This document shows, in pieces, positions 51,231-61,950 of a DNA stretch of 64,000 bases. This DNA comes from Ascoidea rubescens DSM 1968 (taxonomy: Eukaryota; Ascomycota; Saccharomycetes; Ascoideales; Ascoideaceae). The translations under genes were made by a program, and so were the position numbers. The stretch spans positions 2,926,694 through 2,990,693 of the forward strand of contig NW_017962913.1 of the NCBI RefSeq assembly GCF_001661345.1. Reading direction: 5' to 3'. Each line of letters opens with the position of its first letter. Position 1 is the first letter of the stretch. The notes under the pieces were generated by a model, which was given only the letters and a program-made list of their open reading frames with translations, did not search any database and was not told the DNA's origin.

Positions 51231-53834
51231 ATGGCTGACACTTTGATGCTGAGCAAGAGAGACCTAGCGAAACATCTTTCCTTGAATCTTCCTCACTTGG
51301 CCTCCATCGAGTTTCCCTTGAACGTCAGAGATGTGGACAGAGCCATTTCCATGGTGGGAGGGCCTGGCAAGATCAAACGAGCCTTGATAAATGACGACTT
51401 TCTAGAATTGAGACTAAGGAAGAACGACCCTTATCACCATCCCATCCAGTCGCAAAACGTCCATCGAGAGAACATCCTCTTGAAGATTTCCTTGCCCAAG
51501 GGCGAATTGCAAAAGTACAATGGCAATATCCAGTTGGCAATCAAAGCCAACACATGCAAAATCAAAAGACTCGTTAAACATCCAACTAACGACAAAAACA
51601 TTACGAATAAACTGAGCCTTGACCCAATTGACACTCTTGAGACCATAATTGAAAGAAATCTCATCAAAATTCAACAGGACAACCAAAATGGGGATGGAAG
51701 CGAAAATAACACCAACGACAACATCTCAAACGAAATCGCAAATGAAAATTCTGAAAAAACTCCCCAAGAGAACAATCACAACAACAGTGATAATGCTCAT
51801 CAATATGCCAAATCAACCGAAATCTGTGAAGTTCAAAGAAAATATAAAGCAATGCCAATTGCGATAGTCAATAAAATCTACAGATTCAGAGAATTGGCAG
51901 ATTTTCAGTACATCAATAGAGATTCCCAATACTCAAAAGTCATCCAGGAATCTTTATTTAATGGAAATTTCACCAAAATTAAACAATTGAAACTTGACAC
52001 TGACAAGAGACCATGGCTTCCCAATAATTTTCAATTGTACTCAAATGAAGAGATCCTTTCAAATCCAGTTACAAAACAACAAATCACTAATCTCAATTTA
52101 GATTTACCATCACTTCCAAGGTTTTCCACTATACCACTCTCATTTAATTACAACTATAGAAAAAACCCATCTGCTCATATAATTAAAGAAGAGTCGGGCA
52201 AAATAAAATTAATCAATTTAAATCATGCACCAAGGCTACACACTATCTTTGTTGATTGGAAAACTGAAATCCCAGACTTTCCTCCGCAAAATTTAATAGA
52301 AAATTTCGAAAAAATCAAAAAAGCAGTTGGTTTTCTTGTAAAAGACGAAATTGATATCAATTTTACAATTTCTGAAAAAATCGATCCAATTTTAACTAAA
52401 AAAGATAACAAGAATAATCAAAACCAAACAAATACTAAAAATACAAATGATGATAAACTTGACAATACAATCGATGATAAAGCTGGAAATACAAATGATA
52501 AACCTCTCAATGAAAAACAAAATCTTTTCAGCGATAAAAATATTATCGATAATAACAATTCTTTAAGTCAAAATGATAACAATATTTTAACTCCAAAAGA
52601 TAACAATGCAATCAATGTATCACCAAAAACACACGCAATTACTAACAAGGATGAAATAGAAATTAATATTGATATTGTAAATCAAAACGATAACGAAAAC
52701 GAAAAAAATAAGGAAAATGAAGGAGATGTTGAAATGATTGAAATATTAAACATTCAAGATAAAATAGAAAATACAGATAAAGTCAATGATCAAGCTGAAA
52801 AGCCTAGCCATCCTCTAATTTTAAATTCAGATGCAAGCTTTGATAGAGATCTATTGCTTTGTATTTATTTTTTAAAAGAAAAATTTGAACAGAAACCTAT
52901 TTGGTTAAGAAAACATCTATTGGTCATATTACCAAGAAAATTAAAGCCATTGTTAAAATACGGATTGCCGTATGTTTCATTTGCTGTTCGTAAGGGGCCT
53001 TGGAGACAATCATTCGTCAAGTTTGGTGTTAATCCCAAATCATCTAGCAAATATGCCAAGTACCAAACAGAATCATTTAGAGTCTTGGGTTTCCATGAAT
53101 ATGAACCAGCAATAGATAAAGAACAAAGAAAAATTGAACAATTTTCTGAGGTCCCAAGAAATTATGAATTTTATGGTGATGAAATGCCAATTTCTCTATT
53201 ATTTCAAATTGAAAATATTAAAGATCCTTTGCTTGTTAAAATTTTTAAAAAAGAAAAATTAAATAACAATGTCAACCTTGCATTTGGCTGGTACAATGAA
53301 AATGTTTTATTGTTAGTTAGAAATATTATGAGATATAAGTTAAATTGTTTAGTGCATGGTGAAGCGATATCCCAAGTCAGAATTAATAAAATAATTGAAA
53401 GAGCTGCGATATCTAAAGAAGAGAAGGAAAAGGAAAAGGAAAAAGAGAAGAAAAAAGAATCTATAATTCAAAATCAAGATGAAGAAGGCGAGAAAAATAA
53501 TGACAAAGAACTTCAAGATACAAATATAGACAACAATTACTTTGAAACACAAAAATTAAATGGAGACAACGAAAAGAATACAGACGAATATGACGAAGAT
53601 AACGAAAATGACTCTGATATTGAAATGGATGATGATGCCGAAGAAATGAGTTTGAATGTAGATGCTGAGCAGAATGATCAACTTGCAGATTTCAACAGAG
53701 AATCTGGATCTAAAGAACTGGAAAATAAGGAATTAGATATATTGTCTAGATTGACAATCTCAAACCCCAAAGGTGCCAAACAGATAATAAAGTTAGCAGG
53801 ACTAATGAATCAACAGGATTTTCACGATATTTAA
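51231..53834 (+). CDS. TFC1: TFIIIC subunit tau95 (Tfc1)
   Basis: Subunit of RNA polymerase III factor TFIIIC which binds the A-box side of tRNA genes with tau55. 867 aa (S. cerevisiae 649). The N-terminal dimerisation region is typical: IEFPLNVRDVDRAISMVGG, GGPGKIKRALI, ELRLRKNDPYHHPI. The central DNA-binding domain appears near 540-630: LLLCIYFLKEKFEQKPIW, LPYVSFAVRKGPWRQSFVKFG. Long Asn/Asp/Glu-rich insertions (about 390-520 and 735-830) explain the added length; the second is highly acidic, as in the family's C-terminal acidic tail. ATG 51231 is the first in frame. Confidence 0.9.
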   Translation: MADTLMLSKRDLAKHLSLNLPHLASIEFPLNVRDVDRAISMVGGPGKIKRALINDDFLELRLRKNDPYHHPIQSQNVHRENILLKISLPKGELQKYNGNIQLAIKANTCKIKRLVKHPTNDKNITNKLSLDPIDTLETIIERNLIKIQQDNQNGDGSENNTNDNISNEIANENSEKTPQENNHNNSDNAHQYAKSTEICEVQRKYKAMPIAIVNKIYRFRELADFQYINRDSQYSKVIQESLFNGNFTKIKQLKLDTDKRPWLPNNFQLYSNEEILSNPVTKQQITNLNLDLPSLPRFSTIPLSFNYNYRKNPSAHIIKEESGKIKLINLNHAPRLHTIFVDWKTEIPDFPPQNLIENFEKIKKAVGFLVKDEIDINFTISEKIDPILTKKDNKNNQNQTNTKNTNDDKLDNTIDDKAGNTNDKPLNEKQNLFSDKNIIDNNNSLSQNDNNILTPKDNNAINVSPKTHAITNKDEIEINIDIVNQNDNENEKNKENEGDVEMIEILNIQDKIENTDKVNDQAEKPSHPLILNSDASFDRDLLLCIYFLKEKFEQKPIWLRKHLLVILPRKLKPLLKYGLPYVSFAVRKGPWRQSFVKFGVNPKSSSKYAKYQTESFRVLGFHEYEPAIDKEQRKIEQFSEVPRNYEFYGDEMPISLLFQIENIKDPLLVKIFKKEKLNNNVNLAFGWYNENVLLLVRNIMRYKLNCLVHGEAISQVRINKIIERAAISKEEKEKEKEKEKKKESIIQNQDEEGEKNNDKELQDTNIDNNYFETQKLNGDNEKNTDEYDEDNENDSDIEMDDDAEEMSLNVDAEQNDQLADFNRESGSKELENKELDILSRLTISNPKGAKQIIKLAGLMNQQDFHDI

Positions 53835-54247
53835 TGAGAAAATTTTTATCTTTTTTTTTTACTAATTTTAAGGATGTTAATTCTGGGGGAACTATTTTTT
53901 TTGTGTTTTTTTAGTTTTTTTTTGCCATAGAGAAGTTAAAAATTTGCTAGTTGTACACAAAATTGTACACAAAATTGTACACAGAAACAAGGTTTCCAAA
54001 AGAAAACACGAGAGGGCCCCTACCATTTAGGCAAGACTGAACGATAAACATACTGCCTGATAAAGCATGTTTTTGCGCTCGTAGCGCTCGTTTCGAGCCT
54101 CGTTCCCTCGTGGCCAGCATTTTTCTGTTGATTCCAAACATCACTGAATAAAAGCTGAAGATATCAACATATTTTTCGATTTCTACGTTCTATCATTGGT
54201 GTGGCTTCTCGTTTGCTCTTAATCGCCTTTTGATATAAGCACTGATA
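53835..54247. other. ERG4 promoter region
   Basis: Contains three AATTGTACACA units (about 53947-53982) and a cluster of four TCGT words at 54079-54112 (CGCTCGTAGCGCTCG etc.). Sterol response elements of the Upc2/Ecm22 type have a TCGT core, so sterol control is possible but no full element is seen. Confidence 0.5.
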
Positions 54248-55702
54248 ATGGCTCAAAGTTCTGAAAATACTCCACTCATAAGCTATCTGACTGATGCACA
54301 TCAAGTACAACAAAGTCTAGCTCCACAAGCTCAAAACACTTTACAACCACCTCTTCAATCTAGGTATTTAGCTAAGAAAGATGTTGATTATGAGTTTGGT
54401 GGTCCCGCTGGTGTGATTGGAATGTGTATTGGTTTTCCATTATTAATGTGGTATATGTGGATCTCTGCTGAGTTTTATAAAGGTGCGCCAGCATGGCCAG
54501 CTAAAGACGAAACCTTTCCCCAATTTCTCAAACATTTATATTTTGATTTTTTTATTCCCAACGCTGTTCCAGATTTTAGAACCTGGAGAATATTCTTAAC
54601 ATTTATATTCACACAGGCAGTATTTTATTATACTTTGCCAGGTTTTTGGACCAAAGGTCAACCATTGAAGCATTTAAACAATAAACAATTGGATTATTTC
54701 TGCAATGCAGTCTTTTCGTTTTATCTTTCAATTGTCATTGCTTTGGTTTTACATTTCACTGGGTTGTTTAAATTGTATACAATTATTGAACTCTTTGGAA
54801 AATTGATGACTGCAGCTATTATTTCAGGTTTTGTTTTCTCAATTAGTTTGTATTTATTCACAATTTTCTATTCTGGTGACTATCATAGAATGACAGGTAA
54901 CCATCTTTATGATTTCTTTATGGGTGCACCATTAAACCCAAGAATCGGTATTTTAGACTTGAAAATGTTTTTTGAAGTAAGATTACCATGGTTCATTTTA
55001 TTTTTCTTGACATTGGGAGCATGTTTTAAACAATATAACGAATATGGTTATGTTTCTATTCAAATTCTTGTTCTATTATTTGCACATTTTCTTTATGCAA
55101 ATGCTTGTTCTAAAGGTGAAGAATTAATTGTTCCAACTTGGGATATGGCATATGAAAAATTTGGATTCATGTTAATATTTTGGAATATTGCTGGTGTTCC
55201 ATTCACCTATTGCCAAACTACATTGTTCTTGACTTATCATGACCCCAAAGAATATAACTGGTCAAATTATTACAATGTTTTCTGTTTCCTACTTTTGGTA
55301 ACATCTTACTACTTTTTCGACACGGCAAATGGTCAAAAGAATACTTTTAGAAAACAAATTGCTGGGGATTTAGTGATCAGAAAAACATTCCCATTTTTAC
55401 CTTATCAAGTTCTTGAAAACCCCAAATATATTAAATGTGAAAATGGTTCAACATTATTAACAGATGGTTGGGTTAAATATGCCAGAAAAATCCATTACAC
55501 GGCAGACTGGATTCAATCTTTATCCTGGAGTTTAATTTGTGGGTTTTCATCGATTTTTATTTATTTTTTTCCAATATTTTATTTTGTTGTTTTAATCCAC
55601 AGAACGATTAGAGATGAAAGAAAATGTGCCAAGAAATACAAAAAAGATTGGAAGCTTTATTGTAAAGAAATTCCTTATCGCTTTATTCCTTATGTATTTT
55701 AA
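54248..55702 (+). CDS. ERG4: Delta-24(28) sterol reductase Erg4
   Basis: Last step of ergosterol synthesis: NADPH-dependent reduction of the C24(28) double bond, in the ER membrane. 484 aa (S. cerevisiae 473). After a soluble N-terminal tail of about 50 residues it has [11 protein letters not shown], several membrane segments, [25 protein letters not shown] (about 227-250), the family motif [36 protein letters not shown], and the C-terminal cofactor-side block [25 protein letters not shown]. These motifs match Erg4 better than the C-14 reductase Erg24. All typical regions are present. Confidence 0.92.
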   Translation: MAQSSENTPLISYLTDAHQVQQSLAPQAQNTLQPPLQSRYLAKKDVDYEFGGPAGVIGMCIGFPLLMWYMWISAEFYKGAPAWPAKDETFPQFLKHLYFDFFIPNAVPDFRTWRIFLTFIFTQAVFYYTLPGFWTKGQPLKHLNNKQLDYFCNAVFSFYLSIVIALVLHFTGLFKLYTIIELFGKLMTAAIISGFVFSISLYLFTIFYSGDYHRMTGNHLYDFFMGAPLNPRIGILDLKMFFEVRLPWFILFFLTLGACFKQYNEYGYVSIQILVLLFAHFLYANACSKGEELIVPTWDMAYEKFGFMLIFWNIAGVPFTYCQTTLFLTYHDPKEYNWSNYYNVFCFLLLVTSYYFFDTANGQKNTFRKQIAGDLVIRKTFPFLPYQVLENPKYIKCENGSTLLTDGWVKYARKIHYTADWIQSLSWSLICGFSSIFIYFFPIFYFVVLIHRTIRDERKCAKKYKKDWKLYCKEIPYRFIPYVF

Positions 55703-56182
55703 TCAGTGATATTAATTTCAAATATAGAAATTATGTCTATTAATGATAACAACTTAGATCAATTTAATATCTTTTGATAATATGATTATATATATTTTTT
55801 TCTCTTCTCACAGAATTTAAATAGCAATTCTTTCATAATAAATATTCTTTTTTAAATTTCCAATTACTCTTTATTTTGAAAATAGCAAAAGAAAAAGAAA
55901 AAGAAAAACTACAATATTAAAATTATTATTTTATTATTTATTAATATTTATTTCTAGGATGGTGGCAAAAAAATAGCTATGAATTATAAATTAGATTTTT
56001 TATAATTTATAATAAAAAGCAAATAGATAATAAAAATAAAACAAAAAACTTTAAAACAAAGATCAATATTAAACAAACAATAAAACAGGAATTTTTGATT
56101 TTAAGTATAAAACCAATCAAAATAACTTTAACAAAGAACGTAAAAAAAAAGGGAATAAAGAACAATGAATCAGCTAGCTTAT
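55703..56182. other. Convergent ERG4 / membrane-protein spacer
   Basis: 480 bp of AT-rich DNA with a GAAAAA repeat near 55889-55908. Nothing else seen. Confidence 0.5.
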
Positions 56183-57502
56183 TTAGTTGATTAATACGTT
56201 TAAGAAAAAGGAAATCGTTAAAAACATAATAATAAATACATCAAAAAAGTCAAAATATTTATATAGGATATTGAAAAAGAGTTCGAATTTGGAGATTTTT
56301 GTATAATGAACATTGTTATTACTAGAAGTGGTAATACTGAAGGAGAGATTAATTAAATTTGATAGCTTAAATTTTGAAAAAGTATTTTTAGAATAAGCAA
56401 ATAAATTGGTGAAATTAGTGAATTTTTTTAAATTGAAGTAAAAGGTATCAAAAAAATTGATTAATATTAGTTGAAGATTTAATAATAAAGAATAAAATTC
56501 TAAATCTGCACTTGACTCATCGATTGAACATATTATTTCAGATATTATATCTCTATTTATATCACTAATATCGTTGATGTTAATAATACCACCTAAACTT
56601 GTATCGTAATTGAAATTATTAGTGAATTTAAGTTTAATGAATTTATTTTGAAATAAGCTATCGTTGAGACTATTATCATCAGTGTTATTTATATCATTTG
56701 AATTTATAGGATTTATAGGATTTGAGTTATCTATGAAATAGATCAAACCAGTTGAATTGTAATGATAATATTCAAAGATATTGTTGAATAATATTAATAA
56801 CTCAATTATTATTAAAGTTTTTAAAAATCGTATGAATAGTTTTAATATCAAGCTTTTCCCATGAAGACTGTTATTAGTGTTAGAATTGTTGGAACTTTCG
56901 AAATCAGGGGTTGGATCAAGAAATTTTTCATCATCATTAGTTTCACAATTATCATTGTCATTTGTATTCAATTCTTTTATTATAACTGAAAATTTAACTA
57001 AAAAAATTAAGAAAAAATAAAATTTAATAAATTTTAGAAAGATATTAATGGATTTAAAGATAATATCATTTAATTTAATAATTTCATTGATTTTGAAAAT
57101 TATTGATTTCAAATTTTCATAAATTTCTAAATTTTTATTAAAAGTTAAATCAATGCTAGTCTCATAATTGATTTCATAACTTTCATCGTGGTTATAGTTA
57201 TGATTGTCATTATAATTGTCTTCATAATCGATGATCTCATTGTCAACAGAAGATTCTAAAAATTCCTGGTAAGAGATAATTTGATTATTGAATTTATTTG
57301 AGTTTCCAATATTGTAGAATAAAATGAGTTGAATAAATATGATTGCAAAGAGATTTATTAGAAATATTGCTAGCAAATTTGGCTCTAAATTTCTAGAGAT
57401 CTTGGTGATCCTTTTGGATATTCTCTTTTCCTTTAAGGTTAGATCAGCGAGCCTTTTGGAGTAATCGAAATCTAACAATTTAAGATAATTCAAAAGTAGC
57501 AT
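56183..57502 (-). CDS. Multi-pass membrane protein of unknown function
   Basis: 439 aa from ATG 57502. A cytosolic start with basic character (KLLDFDYSKRLADLTLKEK, RISKRITKISRN) precedes a transmembrane helix (LLAIFLINLFAIIFIQLILF, about 50-70). Asn/Asp-rich loops alternate with further hydrophobic helices near 165-190 (FIKFYFFLIFLVKFSVI), 230-255 (LFIRFLKTLIIIELLILF), 365-380 and 420-439 (FFDVFIIMFLTISFFLNVLI at the extreme C-terminus). The loops are low-complexity and probably disordered. I do not recognise a family; the Ile/Phe/Asn bias follows the local AT-richness. The frame extends upstream without ATG. Confidence 0.6.
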   Translation of the reverse strand: MLLLNYLKLLDFDYSKRLADLTLKEKRISKRITKISRNLEPNLLAIFLINLFAIIFIQLILFYNIGNSNKFNNQIISYQEFLESSVDNEIIDYEDNYNDNHNYNHDESYEINYETSIDLTFNKNLEIYENLKSIIFKINEIIKLNDIIFKSINIFLKFIKFYFFLIFLVKFSVIIKELNTNDNDNCETNDDEKFLDPTPDFESSNNSNTNNSLHGKSLILKLFIRFLKTLIIIELLILFNNIFEYYHYNSTGLIYFIDNSNPINPINSNDINNTDDNSLNDSLFQNKFIKLKFTNNFNYDTSLGGIININDISDINRDIISEIICSIDESSADLEFYSLLLNLQLILINFFDTFYFNLKKFTNFTNLFAYSKNTFSKFKLSNLINLSFSITTSSNNNVHYTKISKFELFFNILYKYFDFFDVFIIMFLTISFFLNVLIN

Positions 57503-58724
57503 TTTGAAGAGGGAAAGTGAGAACAGATAAAAAAGAAGCTGAGGAAAATAGAGGTATAACCAAGAAAAGCAAATTGCACATACACTCAAGATAGAATATC
57601 AAAGCAAAAAAACGACGAGATATGAGATGGTTTTTATACCCACATTGTCCTCCTAGCAAAGCCATCCCAATGTTAGCAACAATTTCTGTAAGAAAACCTC
57701 TGTTGAGACACCATCACCCGGCCGTGAGGTTACCGCACACGACACGCCATTTTGGCGGGCCGGGCAACCCAAACTTCTCTTTGGCCCACGTTTTGTTGAT
57801 CCACGCCACGTTGTGCTGGCCTGGGCAGTTTCAGAGCAGAGAGAGAAGAAGGGAAAGTAGAAGAGGAAGAAGAAGCAGAAGCAGCAGAAACAACAGGGAT
57901 AGCGTTGGGAAGATGTTACATCCTTCTAATGTCTCTACCTTATGCAAAGTCCACTTTATTCACCAAAAAATGGAAAAATCCCTATTTCTGGCTTTTCACA
58001 ACTGCAATTTTTCTTTTTGTTTTTTATTCTGTTACTGCTTGAGGATACTAAGCTTTTTGCTTTGAAAAGCCTTGTTCTTCGAGAGAAAATGAAGGTTCCT
58101 TCAAATCGAATGCTGGAGATTCTCATCTCCAGCTACTTACAATGTCTGAAGCAGAAATACTGCCTCTTGCTGATTGTGTCTGGTGTTTCTGCTTTCTTCT
58201 TCAGCCAACAGCTAATAGCACAAGTGTTAATATCTAAACAATTTTGGTAACATGTCACTCTCCAATACCTGATCTAATCCCTTAAAACTAACGACTTTCA
58301 CGCAAACTCCTTTTGGTGAGGATTGGTTTTTTTGGTAAAAGAAAAAACAGAAACAATAGAGTTTTTAGTTTTAATGCCCGCTTAAAAGGGTCTTAAAGTC
58401 TTGTATTCCTGCACGATTTCTGCGCAATTTTAGCATGATCTTTAGAACGTTCAAACTAAGTTCAGGAGTGCATGGAATAGTGCGCACACACGCATGAAAA
58501 ATAGGTCAGTTGAAAATGCAATACGAATAAGAAAGACTTTCCGTATTGGGTCATTGGTGCAAAATGCTTATTATTTCTACAAGGCTTCATTCAACTGCAA
58601 AACTCTTGAAATTAAAACAACTAAAAATTAGAAACTAACATATAAAATATAAAAGCAAATATAGCATAACCTAAAGAAATAAAAAAAATAAACCCTATAA
58701 ATCTATAAAAGTATCTTGGAACAT
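57503..58724. other. 1.2-kb spacer with GC-rich block
   Basis: Downstream of the F-box gene and upstream of the membrane-protein gene. GC-rich at about 57690-57900 (GGCGGGCCGGGC near 57752). Short ORFs (57622-58065, 57942-58250) have no recognisable features and are probably chance. Confidence 0.5.
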
Positions 58725-61457
58725 TTAAAAAAACTTAGAATAATTCGATACAATTTCATTATTTCTCAACTCAAACAAAAACCCATTAAAATATATCTGT
58801 TTTAAACTAGAAAAATTAAAAATAAACCTCAAAATCGGTTCAAAACAATGATTAATCAATTCAATGAAACATTTAAACTCATTCCCTTTAATTATTAAAA
58901 AATCCTCATTTTTATTTCTTTCTTTAATTATGTTTTCATTAAATTCATTAAAACTGTTTCCTCCGTTAATCTTTTTGATTTCATTCCGAATCAAATTATC
59001 CTGATTTAAAAACTGATATGAGTAAATGTGCTCTTTAATATTCTCTGATCGATAATTAAATTTATAATTATACAAGTTTAAACAATTGTCCTTAATGAAG
59101 TTTAAATTACTATTATTACTAGATAATTTAAAGCTGATTTCATTTTCTCTATTAAAATAATTTTCATTATTAATTTCTTCATTTATTTCGTCAATATTCT
59201 TAAAACTAATTAATGAATAATTATCTATGATATCGTTAATCAAATAATTAATCAATTCTTTATAATTCTTATAGTTCTTATAATTTGTATACCCTCCACC
59301 AAATTCATTATAGTAGATGGTTAAAATTTTTAATTTTTTCTTGATATATTTGCATTTCTCGCAATTGCAATTATCTAAAAATTTTAATAATGGATCATAC
59401 CCTTTATTTTCATAAAATTCATTGAAATTATTATAATTGATCATATTAATTAAAAAATTATTAAATAAATTTGGTATTATTAATGTTTTCAACTGTGAAC
59501 AATTTTTTCTTAATTTTGAAAAAAAAGTGTATGATAATTTGTTATAACCCTTTATAAAAAAATCATTAACATATTCTTCATAATTGGTTTCACTTTTTCC
59601 TTCTTTATTAAATTTAAATGTTTTAATATTATAAATCTTCATTAAAACTTGTTTATATTCATAATCCCAAGGTAATTCATCATCATCACCATTGTTAAAT
59701 TTCAACTTGTTTAAATAATCCGTTAGTTTATTTATAAAATCATTTTTAAATTTTTTAATAAATTCATTATTAAATAGATCCAAATAGAGATAACTTAAAT
59801 TTTGAAAATATCCCAAAATTTTATTGATATTATTTAAAAACTCAAAATAGTTATTATTGTGATTATTATTGTCACTATCATTATCGTTGCTATTATTTTC
59901 AGTTTGATTCGTGTCTGGATTAACGTTTACGTTATTATTTAGTTCATTGTTGTTATTGTTAATATTAAAGTCATTATTATCTTGGACAATAGATCTAGAA
60001 AGGAATATTCTGGTTATTGATAACTTTTTTAATTTCTCGCATTTCTTGGGGAATAAATCATTTAAAAATGTAGTTATACATTTATTACAATACTGATTAT
60101 TAGGACAGTTACAGCCCAAATTCATTTCCAATTGTACTAATTGATTGATATTAAAGGCTTTATTAAAATATTTTAAAAAGTCGTTTCCATTTGGATTTTC
60201 ATTCATACCATTTGGATCAGAACAATTAAAATACAATTTCTGTATGATTAAACTAAAACTAAGAGATGATAAGTTTGCAAAAATAGGTAAACCAGTGTCG
60301 TTTTCAAAAAGGTATAGTTTTTTAAGAAAATCAAAGAATGAATTGATATTAGTTGATCTAATGTTTAATGTTTCAATATGTGAAAATAATTTCAATGTAT
60401 TTATATTTATAATCATACTATCGTATTTATTATAGTTATTGTTATCGTCAAAGTTGTCAAAATTGATGCGCGTATTAGTATTGATGGATATTATATCATC
60501 TAACAACAAGTCTAGTTTTTTCAAATTCTGGAAACTTATGATTGAATTGAAATTACTAAAAAGTGAAAAATTAAATCTCCAGTAATTTAAAATTGTTTTT
60601 GAATTCAAATTGATTGATTTTGATATATTGTTATAAAATGATAGAATATTGTAATTATGATTATAAACACTATAATGATGAGAAACATGGGTTGGTTGAA
60701 CGATATTGATTGAATGTAGATTGTTTAGATTTGATAGTAAATTTAGAAAATTGATGTCATAGTTTTTATTGTGAGAGATCATTGAATCAGGCTGTGATAC
60801 TGAGGAGTTATTTAAAGAAAATGAATACAAGAGATCATTTAAATCATGGTATGAAAAAAAGTTTGAACTTTCCTTAAGATTATTATCACTTAGAGTTATC
60901 TCTTCATTTTGAATAGCGTCATTAAAAAATTCATCATTATTATTATCACCGTACAATGTATTATCAATTTCATCATTGTTATCATCACTACCATCATTGT
61001 TGTCATCACTGTCAGAATCACTGACAATGCTGCCATAATTTGGGTCGTTGATAACACTGTTATAATAACCACTGACGTTGCTGTAGTTTTTTTCACTAAT
61101 ATTCAAGGATCCATTTATCAAGATATTGAACTGATTGTTATCGTACATGATTTTGATATTGGAAATTGCATCTTTTAATGGTAAAATCCGATGTGTGATA
61201 CTATTGGGGTCTAAAACCACAGCAATAAATTTAACCAAGTTCCTGTACCTCAAAAAGGTCCATTCAGAGGCATCTGTGCCATTTTGATCAATAATATAAG
61301 CTGAGTTGGTGACCACCAAGATATTTCGATATAATCTTGACAAAGAATAGAGGCTGAAAAGCTTGTTGGCAATTGAGCAACTCACCAAATCTTTAGTGCT
61401 CAAGTTTTCAAAGATGTGTTCAATGATTTCTTTGGGCAATCTTGTAATTTGCATCAT
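58725..61457 (-). CDS. F-box protein, likely SCF substrate receptor
   Basis: 910 aa from ATG 61457 (a second ATG follows directly). The N-terminal F-box reads ITRLPKEIIEHIFENLSTKDLVSCSIANKLF (about 3-35), so binding to Skp1 in an SCF ubiquitin-ligase complex is the likely role. The remainder has a leucine-rich-repeat-like pattern (LSSLSFSLIIQKLYF, LKKLSITRIFL, LKTLIIPNLF) interrupted by acidic Asn/Asp-rich insertions (about 155-205 and 495-545). Two unusual cysteine clusters appear: CNCPNNQYCNKC (around 455) and CNCEKCKYIKKK (around 705), possibly zinc-binding. It may belong with the S. cerevisiae F-box proteins YLR352W/YDR306C, but that is only a guess. The target is unknown. Confidence 0.72.
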   Translation of the reverse strand: MMQITRLPKEIIEHIFENLSTKDLVSCSIANKLFSLYSLSRLYRNILVVTNSAYIIDQNGTDASEWTFLRYRNLVKFIAVVLDPNSITHRILPLKDAISNIKIMYDNNQFNILINGSLNISEKNYSNVSGYYNSVINDPNYGSIVSDSDSDDNNDGSDDNNDEIDNTLYGDNNNDEFFNDAIQNEEITLSDNNLKESSNFFSYHDLNDLLYSFSLNNSSVSQPDSMISHNKNYDINFLNLLSNLNNLHSINIVQPTHVSHHYSVYNHNYNILSFYNNISKSINLNSKTILNYWRFNFSLFSNFNSIISFQNLKKLDLLLDDIISINTNTRINFDNFDDNNNYNKYDSMIININTLKLFSHIETLNIRSTNINSFFDFLKKLYLFENDTGLPIFANLSSLSFSLIIQKLYFNCSDPNGMNENPNGNDFLKYFNKAFNINQLVQLEMNLGCNCPNNQYCNKCITTFLNDLFPKKCEKLKKLSITRIFLSRSIVQDNNDFNINNNNNELNNNVNVNPDTNQTENNSNDNDSDNNNHNNNYFEFLNNINKILGYFQNLSYLYLDLFNNEFIKKFKNDFINKLTDYLNKLKFNNGDDDELPWDYEYKQVLMKIYNIKTFKFNKEGKSETNYEEYVNDFFIKGYNKLSYTFFSKLRKNCSQLKTLIIPNLFNNFLINMINYNNFNEFYENKGYDPLLKFLDNCNCEKCKYIKKKLKILTIYYNEFGGGYTNYKNYKNYKELINYLINDIIDNYSLISFKNIDEINEEINNENYFNRENEISFKLSSNNSNLNFIKDNCLNLYNYKFNYRSENIKEHIYSYQFLNQDNLIRNEIKKINGGNSFNEFNENIIKERNKNEDFLIIKGNEFKCFIELINHCFEPILRFIFNFSSLKQIYFNGFLFELRNNEIVSNYSKFF

Positions 61458-61950
61458 AGTTGTGATCACCTTAGTTGCGAAGTTATCTGATCTGTGCCAA
61501 ACCTGTTTCTGGTGTAAACCAAGAGAAGAAACGATAAAATCTTCCTATTTAACCCATTGCAAATATGTTATTAGCCCCAGCAGATAAGAGGTAAACGATG
61601 ATTCACTGGCATTTCCCAATTCACTCAACACAGCTGCCCTAGCTCGTTATCATTAACAGAATATTATCAGAGTTGGCTCCAGAAAGATTTTACCTACTCA
61701 CTCCAATTCAGGGCCTAAACCAGGTCAAAGCCAAAATCCGGAATAGGCTTTGAGGGGTCCAAAATTGGGGTCTGTGTGAGTCTGCAAAGGGATGTTGCAA
61801 TTGGGGGTTGCAATTGGGGGTTGCAGAGTTGGGACAGGACCTGTTATGTTTCAACCTTGTCCCTTTTTCCTGGTTCAAAAATACTTGAACAGAGCTTTTT
61901 TTGATGTTTGATATCAATCAGCAGAAATTGGATTCAGAGCTGTTGTAGAT
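61458..61950. promoter_or_regulatory. Divergent promoter of the F-box and acidic-protein genes
   Basis: 493 bp shared upstream region. Includes a 14-bp direct repeat GTTGCAATTGGGGG, two full copies plus a partial one (61794-61824). No TATA match stands out. Confidence 0.55.

Noticed and set aside
57942-58250. 102-codon plus-strand ORF with hydrophobic stretches
   Set aside because: Begins in the spacer without promoter signs and shows no motif; kept only as an outside possibility.
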